64,000 bases of DNA from NCBI RefSeq assembly GCF_044788715.1, contig NZ_CP173170.1:2356001-2420000 (forward strand), given 5' to 3'. The DNA comes from Methylotuvimicrobium sp018830325. Its GTDB lineage: Bacteria; Pseudomonadota; Gammaproteobacteria; Methylococcales; Methylomonadaceae. The notes under the pieces were generated by a model, which was given only the letters and a program-made list of their open reading frames with translations, was not told the origin of the DNA and did not search any database. This document shows, one piece after another, positions 53,698-61,194 of the stretch. Every line of letters begins with the position of its first letter. Positions within the stretch are counted from its first letter, which is position 1. Position numbers and translations under genes: made by a program.

Positions 53698-55830
53698 ATG
53701 GCCCAAAACAATCGATCCGTGACAGCCGACACTCCGCTAGGAGACGATCAGCTCATCTTCTACCGGTTGACCGGTAAGGAAGAAATCGGCCGATTGTTCG
53801 AGTTTGATGTCGAGATGATTCGCGACCAAAAATTGGGAAATGTTAAAACCGATCGATTGCTCGGCAAGGGTATGACCGTCAATCTCGATCTGCCGAACGG
53901 AACGACGCGTCATATCAACGGCGAGATCGTGCAATTCAAACATACCGGGCTGCGCGGACGCTATATCAATTATCTGGCTACGTTGAGGCCTTGGCTATGG
54001 TATTTGACGTTGAATGCCGATTGCCGGATATTTCAGGATAAGTCGGTCATCGATGTCATCAAGGAAGTCATGAGCCGATATTCATTCGCCGACGTTCAAT
54101 ACAAACTGGACGGCGACTATCAGCCCTTGGATTATTGCGTGCAGTATCGTGAAAGCGACTTCGATTTCATCAGTCGCCTGATGGAGCACGAAGGTATCTT
54201 TTATTTCTTCGAGCATCATAACGGCAAGCACACTGTGGTCATTGCCGATTCGAACAAAGCCTTTCAAACTCGGAGCGGTTATCAGACCATTCCTTATTTG
54301 CCGCTCGGCAATAAAGACAGCCGCGAACGCGATCATATTTACGAATGGCTCCAGGAAAATCAGGTAACGATAGGCAAATACGAGCTCAACGATTTCGATT
54401 TCGAATCGCCCAGCTCCGATTTGACGATCAAGAAGCACAATCCCGGCGGCTATTCGCATAGCGATCAAGAGATCTATGACTTTCCGGGGAAATTTACCGT
54501 TTCATCGGTCGATACGAAGCTGGTCGATAAACGACTGGAAGAGCGGCAAAATGCCTATTCATTGAAACGCGGCCAAAGTAATGCTTCGGCGTTGAGTCCC
54601 GGCATGAAGTTTTCGCTCGCGGATTTTTATTTTTCGGAAGAAAACAAGGAACATATTGTCGTGTCGGCTTCTTATGCGATGCAAGGCGACGATCTTGAAT
54701 CGAGCGTGAGTGGAGCCGGCAAGATATTCGAGTGTAGTTTTGACGCGATCGATGCCACTCAGGCTTTTCGTCCGGAAAGACTGACTCGGAAGCCGATCGT
54801 TTCCGGCTCTCAGACTGCGATTGTCGTGGGTCCGTCGGGTGAAGAGATTTGGACCGACAAATACGGCCGCGTCAAGGTGCAGTTCCATTGGGACAGGGAA
54901 GGGCAAGACGATGAAAACAGCTCGTGTTGGGTCAGGGTTTCCCATCCGATGGCCGGTAAGAAATGGGGTTGGATATCGTTGCCGCGCATCGGCCAAGAAG
55001 TGGTCGTCAGCTTCCTGGAAGGCGATCCGGACCGGCCCCTGATCACCGGACGCGTCTATAACGACGAGCAAATGCCGCCTTATGATTTACCGGCCAACCA
55101 AACTCAAAGCGGTATCAAGACGCGCAGCAGCAAGGGCGGAGTCGCCGATAATTTCAACGAAATCCGCTTCGAGGACAAGAAAGGGTCCGAACAGCTTTTC
55201 ATCCATGCCGAAAAAAATCAGGACATCGAAGTCGAAAACGACGAGACGCACTGGGTAGGCAACGATCGCAGCAAAAAAATCGATCATGACGAAACGACCG
55301 TCGTCGGGCACGACCGAACCGAGACGGTCGGTAACAATGAGACGATCACGATCGGCGTCAATCGCACCGAAACGGTCGGTTCTAACGAGTCGATCACGGT
55401 TGGCTCGAACCGCACCCGTAACGTCGGCCAGAACGAAGTCGTCAATGTCGGCTTGACCCGTACCCACAATGTCGGCGTCAACGAAATGATCAATGTCGGC
55501 GCAGCTCAGGAAGTCACGGTAGGCGCCGCGCAAACCATTACGGTCGGTCTGACTCAGGCCGTGACGGTCGGCAAAGACGTGAATGAAATGGTAGGCAACA
55601 ATCGCAGTGCCAGCGTCGGCAAGGACAATTCCCTCAGCGTCGGAAAGAATCTGACGATAGACGCCGGCGACCAAGTCGTGATCAAAACCGGCAAGGCCAG
55701 CATCACGATGAAAAAAGACGGTACGATCATGATACAGGGCAAGAACATTACGATAAAAGGCAGCGGCGAAATCAATGCGAAGGCCGACAAAAATGTCGTA
55801 ATCAAGGGTAAAAAAGTCCTGCAAAATTAA
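53698..55830 (+). CDS. vgrG: T6SS spike protein VgrG 2 with long octad-repeat needle
   Basis: The 710-residue protein has a hub (1-360), an OB domain (about 385-455) and an extended C-terminal needle. From about residue 515 to 650 the needle is built of degenerate 8-residue units such as TETVGNNE, TITIGVNR and TETVGSNE, a beta-helix pattern. The final part (KASITMKKDGTIMIQGKNITIK) matches the end of the DUF6484 protein encoded next. The N-terminal two thirds is highly similar to VgrG 1. The stop is followed at once by the R5 palindrome. Confidence 0.96.
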   Translation: MAQNNRSVTADTPLGDDQLIFYRLTGKEEIGRLFEFDVEMIRDQKLGNVKTDRLLGKGMTVNLDLPNGTTRHINGEIVQFKHTGLRGRYINYLATLRPWLWYLTLNADCRIFQDKSVIDVIKEVMSRYSFADVQYKLDGDYQPLDYCVQYRESDFDFISRLMEHEGIFYFFEHHNGKHTVVIADSNKAFQTRSGYQTIPYLPLGNKDSRERDHIYEWLQENQVTIGKYELNDFDFESPSSDLTIKKHNPGGYSHSDQEIYDFPGKFTVSSVDTKLVDKRLEERQNAYSLKRGQSNASALSPGMKFSLADFYFSEENKEHIVVSASYAMQGDDLESSVSGAGKIFECSFDAIDATQAFRPERLTRKPIVSGSQTAIVVGPSGEEIWTDKYGRVKVQFHWDREGQDDENSSCWVRVSHPMAGKKWGWISLPRIGQEVVVSFLEGDPDRPLITGRVYNDEQMPPYDLPANQTQSGIKTRSSKGGVADNFNEIRFEDKKGSEQLFIHAEKNQDIEVENDETHWVGNDRSKKIDHDETTVVGHDRTETVGNNETITIGVNRTETVGSNESITVGSNRTRNVGQNEVVNVGLTRTHNVGVNEMINVGAAQEVTVGAAQTITVGLTQAVTVGKDVNEMVGNNRSASVGKDNSLSVGKNLTIDAGDQVVIKTGKASITMKKDGTIMIQGKNITIKGSGEINAKADKNVVIKGKKVLQN

Positions 55831-55832
55831 TA

Positions 55833-55995
55833 TATACTTCGCGCGGCCACATTTGCGGTTTTCTGACGCGCTCTTTTGTCCGATAGCGGCGTTGCGAAAA
55901 CAGTTACATAGCTTGCTATGCGCCTGTTTTCGCGCCTTGCTCTCGAACAAAATAGCATTGCCATAAAAGCCTCAAACATGACCACGCGAAGTATA
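55833..55995. repeat. R5: 163-bp near-perfect palindrome (MITE-like)
   Basis: The left arm starts TATACTTCGCGCGGCCACAT and the right arm ends TGACCACGCGAAGTATA. The arms pair through most of about 80 bp each, including inner blocks TTTTGT.CGA.AGC and GCGAAAACAG...CTGTTTTCGC. The apex is around ACATAGCTTGCTATG. TA lies at both outer borders. It is non-coding and separates VgrG 2 from the DUF6484 gene. An RNA copy would fold into one long hairpin. Confidence 0.85.
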
Positions 55996-56014
55996 ATTTT
56001 TCGGAGATGCAAGC

Positions 56015-56500
56015 ATGACCGATGTTTTGACTCAGCAATCGAATCGACTGCATAAAGAAGAAATCATGCCGGAAAAGATCGACGGCGTGGTTGTCGGTTT
56101 ATTGATCGGATTCGACGGTCAAGGCGCGCCGCTAGTCGGTTTTACCGGCAATCCTCAGGCGGAGGCAGTGCCGGCCCGTTCGACCGCGAACCTGACGCGC
56201 GAGGATATCGGATGCGAGGTGGCGTTATTGTTCGAAAATGGAGACCCGGCGAGGCCACTGATCATCGGTCGCATGCAGCAGCCGGTTATTTCAACCGAAA
56301 AGCCGAATGAACAAACTTTCGATGCAGAAATAGACGGAGAACGGGTAGTCCTGCAAGCCGATCAGGAAATCGTGCTACGCTGCGGCAAGGCCAGCATCAC
56401 GTTGACCCGCGCCGGTAAAATCATCATCCGAGGCGCTTATATTCTCAATCGCTCGTCCGGCGTCAATCGCATCAAGGGCGGCTCGGTGCAAATCAACTGA
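56015..56500 (+). CDS. DUF6484 protein resembling a VgrG OB-fold plus tip (mini-spike)
   Basis: The 161-residue protein has the DUF6484 segment (about 20-90). Within it, GCEVALLFENGDPARPLIIGRM parallels the VgrG OB-domain segment GQEVVVSFLEGDPDRPLITGRV. Its end (KASITLTRAGKIIIRGAYI) parallels the VgrG 2 end. It therefore looks like a spike reduced to its gp5 part, lacking the hub. The GGAG site is 8-9 nt before the ATG. It is followed 1 nt later by DUF2169. The role may be adaptor or spike extension; this is inference. Confidence 0.8.
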   Translation: MTDVLTQQSNRLHKEEIMPEKIDGVVVGLLIGFDGQGAPLVGFTGNPQAEAVPARSTANLTREDIGCEVALLFENGDPARPLIIGRMQQPVISTEKPNEQTFDAEIDGERVVLQADQEIVLRCGKASITLTRAGKIIIRGAYILNRSSGVNRIKGGSVQIN

Positions 56501-56501
56501 T

Positions 56502-57617
56502 ATGGACCTGATCAACGCCACCCGCATGCAGGCAGCCTATACTCAAGGCTTGCAAGTCGATGGCCGAGAACTGTTGGTGGTCGTAATCAAAGGGACTTTT
56601 CAAATACCCAAATGGGCCAATCAGGCGCCCGAGCTTGCCGAAGAACAAGTGCCATTGGTTTTCGCCGATACTTTCACCGGAGAACCGGGATTTTCAGCGC
56701 CGATTTACGAAAGCGACTTCGCGCCAAGAAAACCCCGCTGCGACGTGTTGCTACTCGGAACCGCCTATGCGCCGGAAGGCATGCCGGTCAATCAAATTCC
56801 GGTCGGCCTTAAAGTCGGCGATTTTAAGAAAGTATTTCGCGTCGTCGGCGATCGCGTTTGGCAAGCGGGTGCGGGCGGCATCTCGGCAGGACCTGCAGCG
56901 CCCTTTTTGCAAATGCCGATCACCTATGATCGCGCCTTCGGCGGCCTGGACGATTTTCATGTCGATCCCGAAAAACATAGCGCCTATCGGCCCAATCCGG
57001 TAGGGCTTGGCTATCATCAAATTCTGAGCAGCGATTTGGTTAACGGTTCACCGATGCCGAATACCGAGGAGAGCGAACGTTCGATCACGAATCCCGCCGG
57101 CGACTATCGACCGATGTCCTTCGGGCCAGTCGGGCGCAGTTGGGAGCCGCGCTACCGATTGGCCGGCACCTACGATCAAAACTGGACCGACAACATTTTT
57201 CCGTTCCTGCCGCCCGATTTCGATGAAGCCTATTTTCAGGCGGCGCCGCTGGATCAACAAATTCCATATTTGCAAGGCGGAGAAGAGATCGTGCTGGCCA
57301 ATCTGACGCCGTCGGGACGTAACCGTTTTTGGTTGCCAAAAATAGACATGCCAGTCGTGTTTTTCCCGAAAAAAGGCGGCAAGGAAGAAGCCCGTGCAGT
57401 GATCGATACCTTGATCATCGAGCCCGATTCGGGGCGATTCACGATCACCTGGCGTATCGCACGACCGTTGAAGAAGAGTATGTTCGAAGTTTCACAAGTA
57501 CTGGTCGGCGAAATGTCTCGGGCTTGGTGGCGTGCTCGGGAGTTGGGCAAGACCTATTATCCTTCGTTGGCGCATTTGGCTAAAGCCAATCGATCGGAAG
57601 CGGAGGAGGAATCTTGA
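56502..57617 (+). CDS. DUF2169 T6SS effector-loading adaptor
   Basis: The 371-residue protein belongs to DUF2169, which accompanies DUF4150/PAAR-like effectors and is regarded as a chaperone that places them on VgrG. Seen motifs include FADTFTGEPGFSAPIYESDFAPRKPRCDVLL, the conserved QMPITYDRAFGG region and a C-terminal MSRAWWRARELGKTYYPSLAHLAKANR helix. It overlaps the next gene by 4 bp. Together with the DUF4150 gene it supports an effector-delivery role for the operon. Confidence 0.88.
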   Translation: MDLINATRMQAAYTQGLQVDGRELLVVVIKGTFQIPKWANQAPELAEEQVPLVFADTFTGEPGFSAPIYESDFAPRKPRCDVLLLGTAYAPEGMPVNQIPVGLKVGDFKKVFRVVGDRVWQAGAGGISAGPAAPFLQMPITYDRAFGGLDDFHVDPEKHSAYRPNPVGLGYHQILSSDLVNGSPMPNTEESERSITNPAGDYRPMSFGPVGRSWEPRYRLAGTYDQNWTDNIFPFLPPDFDEAYFQAAPLDQQIPYLQGGEEIVLANLTPSGRNRFWLPKIDMPVVFFPKKGGKEEARAVIDTLIIEPDSGRFTITWRIARPLKKSMFEVSQVLVGEMSRAWWRARELGKTYYPSLAHLAKANRSEAEEES

Positions 57618-58642
57618 GCGGTATTTCGTTAGCGATTACCGGTACCGGCCTGGTCACAGGCGTCGGCCTCGATGCGCCGGCGAGCTGTGCCGCGATTCGC
57701 TGTGCAATAGACAATTTTCAGGAAACCCGCTTCATGGACCAAGGCGGCGAATGGATCATGGGCTGCGAAGTGCCTCTCGAACAACCGTGGCGCGGCAAAA
57801 CAAAGCTGATCAAAATGGCCGCCGCTGCGATCCGAGAATGCTTGTCCGGCAACCCGTTGATCAATCCCGCCGAGACGCCATTATTGCTTTGTTTGTCGGA
57901 GCACGACAGAAAAGGCCGAGTCATCGACGACGACAATCAGTTTTTTCATGATTTGCTCGAAGAACTGCAACTGGAATTTCATGAAAAATCGCTGGTCATC
58001 GCCGGAGGACATGTCGGCGTCGCACTCGCGCTGAGGCATGCCAGACCGCTAATTCAGGAGTTGAAACTCAAGCATGTGTTGATTGCCGCCACCGATAGTT
58101 TATTGGTCGCGCAGACGCTGGCGCATTATGAAGAACACGAGCGCTTGCTAACGAGCCAAAACTCCAACGGTTTCATACCCGGCGAGGCCGGCGCCGCGCT
58201 GGTGGTCGAACCGCTTCACGCCAAACAGGAGCCGCAATTGATTTGCGCCGGCTTGGGCTTCGGTGTCGAAAAGGCCCATATCTATTCAGAAGAGCCGTTG
58301 CGAGCGGATGGATTGACGGCTGCGATAAAAGAGTCCCTATCTGATGCCGGCTGCAACGAGAGTATTCTGGATTTTAAAATCACCGACATATCGGGAGAGC
58401 ATTACTACTTTAAAGAAGCGAGTCTGGCTTTTAGCCGAATTGATCGCACAAAGAGGGAAGAATTCGATATCTGGCACCCGGCGGATTGTGTCGGCGAAGT
58501 TGGCGCGTCTTTAGGCATCGTTATGTTGGCGGTATTCAAATCCGCGAGTGAAAAAGGATATAGCAAAGGTCACCATGTTCTGGCTCATCTAGGCAACGAC
58601 GATGGTAAGCGTTCTTCGATGATTTTTTTGGCAAAAGATTAA
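57614..58642 (+). CDS. Ketosynthase-fold pseudoenzyme, T6SS-associated
   Basis: The 342-residue protein has the thiolase-fold layout of 3-oxoacyl synthases. It starts ITGTGLVTGVG and has NGFIPGEAGAALVVEP, matching the GFVLGDGAGMLVLEE of FabF. At the Cys position (AGGHVGVALALRHA against TACTSGVHNIGHAA) it has G132. The first His region reads ITDISGEHYYF (S260). The second (DCVGEVGASLG against SMTGHLLGAAG) has E295. All three catalytic residues seem lost, so it is probably a binding or scaffold protein. A TTG start with GGAGGA overlaps the DUF2169 stop. Confidence 0.8.
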   Translation: MSGISLAITGTGLVTGVGLDAPASCAAIRCAIDNFQETRFMDQGGEWIMGCEVPLEQPWRGKTKLIKMAAAAIRECLSGNPLINPAETPLLLCLSEHDRKGRVIDDDNQFFHDLLEELQLEFHEKSLVIAGGHVGVALALRHARPLIQELKLKHVLIAATDSLLVAQTLAHYEEHERLLTSQNSNGFIPGEAGAALVVEPLHAKQEPQLICAGLGFGVEKAHIYSEEPLRADGLTAAIKESLSDAGCNESILDFKITDISGEHYYFKEASLAFSRIDRTKREEFDIWHPADCVGEVGASLGIVMLAVFKSASEKGYSKGHHVLAHLGNDDGKRSSMIFLAKD

Positions 58643-58651
58643 GGTTCAATA

Positions 58652-59431
58652 ATGGCGAATGATGTCTTTGCTAATGGTCGTGAAATATCGTGCAAGAAAG
58701 CTGACGGTAAGACTATTTGCGAATTTCCAGACGTTTGTTTTACACCCCCGGAAAATCCCGCCACTCCACCAGGAGTCCCCATTCCTTATCCCAATACCGC
58801 TTTCGCCAAAGACACCGCGAAAGGCAGCAAGACTGTAAAAATATCCGGACAGGAGGTCATGCTGAAAAATAAGTCCTATTTTAAAACATCGACGGGTGAT
58901 GAAGCAGGATGTGCGGCTAAGAAAGGAGTGATTACCAGTAAAATAAAAGGAAAGGCTTATTTCATAAGCTGGTCAATGGATGTGAAGTTTGAAGGAGAAA
59001 ATGTTGTTCGTCATTTGGATATGACAACGAACAACCACGCCAGTCCCATGGCTAATGGAGCTGTTCCTATGGCATATACTGATTCAATGGTTCCACCAGA
59101 ACTGCCGTCAAGCGATGATCCTTGTGAAAATGCCAAGAAAGAGAAAAAGCGTGCTTGCGAATCTATCCCAACACTAAAAAAAGGTAAAAAAGTTATTGAG
59201 AATTTAAAGAATCCTAAAATGACTGCACATATTACCTGTGAAGAGATTCAGGCACGGCTTAAAGGTTTCGATGATTGTCTAGCAGCAAGGAAAGAAGTTA
59301 CAAAACACTGTTTTGGTGGTGTGACGGATGAAAGGCACGCTAAAGAGGAAGCAGCCCTTGCTAGAGGTAAGGCAAATACAATTGAACTTGGCAAGACGAC
59401 CTCAGCTGCGCGCCCTAATCCGTGTTTCTAA
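58652..59431 (+). CDS. DUF4150 (PAAR-like) protein with Cys-rich C-terminal toxin-like tail
   Basis: Residues 1-140 form a DUF4150 domain, the PAAR-like tip found in T6SS effectors, with PNTAFAKDTAKGSKTVKISGQEVMLKNKSYFKTSTGDEAG and the closing HLDMTTNNHASPMANG. Residues 150-259 are a separate module with Cys 158, 169, 196, 209, 220 and 258. It also has a CFGG..D..H motif (C220, D226, H229), like the Cys/His-rich toxin modules of polymorphic toxins. I cannot name its activity. An ankyrin gene follows at 118 nt and is the candidate immunity gene. The toxin half is AT-rich, unlike the preceding operon. Confidence 0.8.
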   Translation: MANDVFANGREISCKKADGKTICEFPDVCFTPPENPATPPGVPIPYPNTAFAKDTAKGSKTVKISGQEVMLKNKSYFKTSTGDEAGCAAKKGVITSKIKGKAYFISWSMDVKFEGENVVRHLDMTTNNHASPMANGAVPMAYTDSMVPPELPSSDDPCENAKKEKKRACESIPTLKKGKKVIENLKNPKMTAHITCEEIQARLKGFDDCLAARKEVTKHCFGGVTDERHAKEEAALARGKANTIELGKTTSAARPNPCF

Positions 59432-59548
59432 TCCAGTAGCCAAATAAACTTAGCTCGGTTATTAAATAGCCATGAATCTAAATCTTGTCATAATCATAAT
59501 ATTACTTCTGCCCATAGCCTCATCACAAATAACGGAGATACAAACTTC

Positions 59549-60175
59549 ATGTCAGATGAGTTATTTACTGCGATAGATCAACACGATATTAAATTAGTTG
59601 CCAAATTACTTGCTGAAGGTGCGGATCCAAATGCCCACTATACTCAGCCACCTGAGTGGCGTCCCCTTGGTGCAGCTATAGAGGAGATCGAATTTGGAGG
59701 GGGAGTCGAAATTGTTCAACTTTTACTCAGCTACGGTGCTGATGTTAACGCTCCCTATATTAACAGCAAGCTTACTCCACTGCATGCGGCAATGTTTGTA
59801 GGAAGTTTCGAAGTACTTGAACTACTACTTAAGGCTGGCGCTGATCCAAATGCTTTGAGCGATGAAGACCGCTCACCGCTTCGATTCGCAGTGGAACAGG
59901 ACGACCTTGAAATGGCTGCGCTTTTTCTAAAATATGGTGCTGAAAAAACAATCAACGATAGTGGTGGTTTTTGTGGATACACAGCCTTAGGATTGGCAAC
60001 TCGGAAACTAAACGTTCAAATGATTGAACTGTTGCTTAATGCGGGAGCCGATCCGGACGCCACTGACTCAGATGGTCAAACTGCTCGAGATTATTTACCT
60101 ACACGAGATAATCTGAATTATGAAGCATGGAACACAATAAATGAATTATTCTATTTTAACCGTCGTAATCTGTAA
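59549..60175 (+). CDS. Ankyrin-repeat protein, probable immunity protein
   Basis: The 208-residue protein consists of about five ankyrin repeats, with motifs such as LTPLHAAMFVGSFEVLELLLKAGADPNA, RSPLRFAVEQDDLEMAALFLKYGA and YTALGLATRKLNVQMIELLLNAGADPDA. It has no signal peptide and is therefore cytoplasmic. Ankyrin proteins often occur as immunity proteins behind polymorphic toxins. Its place right after the DUF4150 toxin suggests that role and a cytoplasmic target. GGAG lies 11 nt before the ATG. Confidence 0.85.
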   Translation: MSDELFTAIDQHDIKLVAKLLAEGADPNAHYTQPPEWRPLGAAIEEIEFGGGVEIVQLLLSYGADVNAPYINSKLTPLHAAMFVGSFEVLELLLKAGADPNALSDEDRSPLRFAVEQDDLEMAALFLKYGAEKTINDSGGFCGYTALGLATRKLNVQMIELLLNAGADPDATDSDGQTARDYLPTRDNLNYEAWNTINELFYFNRRNL

Positions 60176-60323
60176 CGGCCGTTCGGCAGATGAACATAGG
60201 GAGGATTTGCCTTGGCAATCCACCAATGAACGAAGCCACGATGCCGAAATGTTCGCCAAGGTTTCTGGGCGGCTTGCTGGTGCGAAACCGCCCTACTATT
60301 CTGATTTGATATTCGGGAGATTG
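60176..60323. other. Short spacer with remnants
   Basis: No gene is evident between the ankyrin gene and the RAYT remnant. One frame stays open but has no family likeness. Confidence 0.35.
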
Positions 60324-60500
60324 CATGCCGAATTATCGGCGTAATTTTGTACCGGGCGGTTGTTATTTTTTACGGTCAATTTGCTGAATTTGTTGACCGA
60401 CCATATCGATTTGCTGCGGGATTCTGTTTTTTACGGTGCGGCGTTTGCATCCTTTTCATATCGATGCGTGCTGTCGAGCAACCCCAGACTCTTCCGATCC
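60324..60500 (+). pseudogene. Frameshifted remnant of a REP-associated tyrosine transposase (RAYT)
   Basis: Frame 1 gives MPNYRRNFVPGGCYF, the classic RAYT N-terminus. After a missing T in the poly-T at about 60366 the next frame continues FFTVNLLNLLTDHIDLLRDSV. A third change restores PFHIDAC. The rest of the about 150-residue Y1 transposase, including the HUH and Tyr motifs, is gone. It is a dead fragment. RAYTs mobilise REP palindromes. Confidence 0.75.
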
Positions 60501-60589
60501 CGTACTTTCAGAGTAAGAAGTTTTGCTCTACAAAATTTGCCTATTCTGTACTTTAGGCCCTTTATAGAGACTTTATGGAGGCATTGACG

Positions 60590-61150
60590 ATGTCTTTAAC
60601 GGCAACAACTGAACCGATGTCCCCGGAAGAATTCCTCGAATGGGAGGAACGGCAAAAAGATAAACACGAATTCATCGGCGGCGAAATTTTCGCAATGGTT
60701 GGCGTGACGCGTCAGCATGCCACGATAGCCGGGAACCTTTTTCGATTCCTTGGAAATCATCTTGCAGGGACGCCTTGCCGTGTCTAAATGGCCGACATGA
60801 AATTGAAACTGGACTTGGCGGATGCTTTTTTCTATCCGGATTTGTTTGTCACCTGTTCCGAGTCGGATCATAAAGCCGAACGCTATATGTCCGAGCCGCG
60901 TTTGATCGTCGAAGTTTTGTCCGAATCGTCTGAAGCTTATGACCGGGGAGAAAAGTTTGCCAACTACAGGAAATTTGCATTCTTGGCCGAATATGCATTG
61001 ATCGACCCGGTCGGCCATAAAACGGAACTCTTTCGGCGGGACGATACCGGACATTGGGTGCTGTATGAATTCAGCGAGAATGAACCGGTTCATTTTTTAA
61101 GTGTAGACTTGGTAATCGATCAAGCTTCGCTTTTCGAGAATGCCGATTGA
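60590..61150 (+). pseudogene. Uma2-family nuclease gene split by an in-frame stop
   Basis: Two open stretches in one frame make a full Uma2 (DUF820, PD-(D/E)XK) protein of 187 codons including stops. The first (60590-60787) has MSPEEFLEWEERQKDKHEFIGGEIFAM and HATIAGNLFRFLGNHLAGTPCRV. The second (60788-61150) has ADAFFYPDLFVTC, RLIVEVLSES and the C-terminal part. A TAA at 60785-60787 interrupts the usual CRVFMADMK context. The stop abuts an ATG (TAAATG), so the second half, which holds the Asp and Glu catalytic residues, might be reinitiated. It is more likely inactive. The start ATG 60590 follows GGAGG by 8 nt. Confidence 0.8.
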
Positions 61151-61194
61151 GATCGATGCATCAGTTATCCGAATAGAACTCAGGAAAACAAATT

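Noticed and set aside
55087..55950. 287-codon open frame antisense to VgrG 2
   Set aside because: It is a mirror of the repetitive VgrG needle coding sequence. The plus-strand frame is clearly the real gene, and the antisense frame extends through the R5 palindrome.
59472..59576. Small frame with a hydrophobic start (MNLNLVIIIILLLPIASS) before the ankyrin gene
   Set aside because: No ribosome site, and it overlaps the ankyrin start in another frame. The hydrophobic run is probably due to AT-rich spacer.
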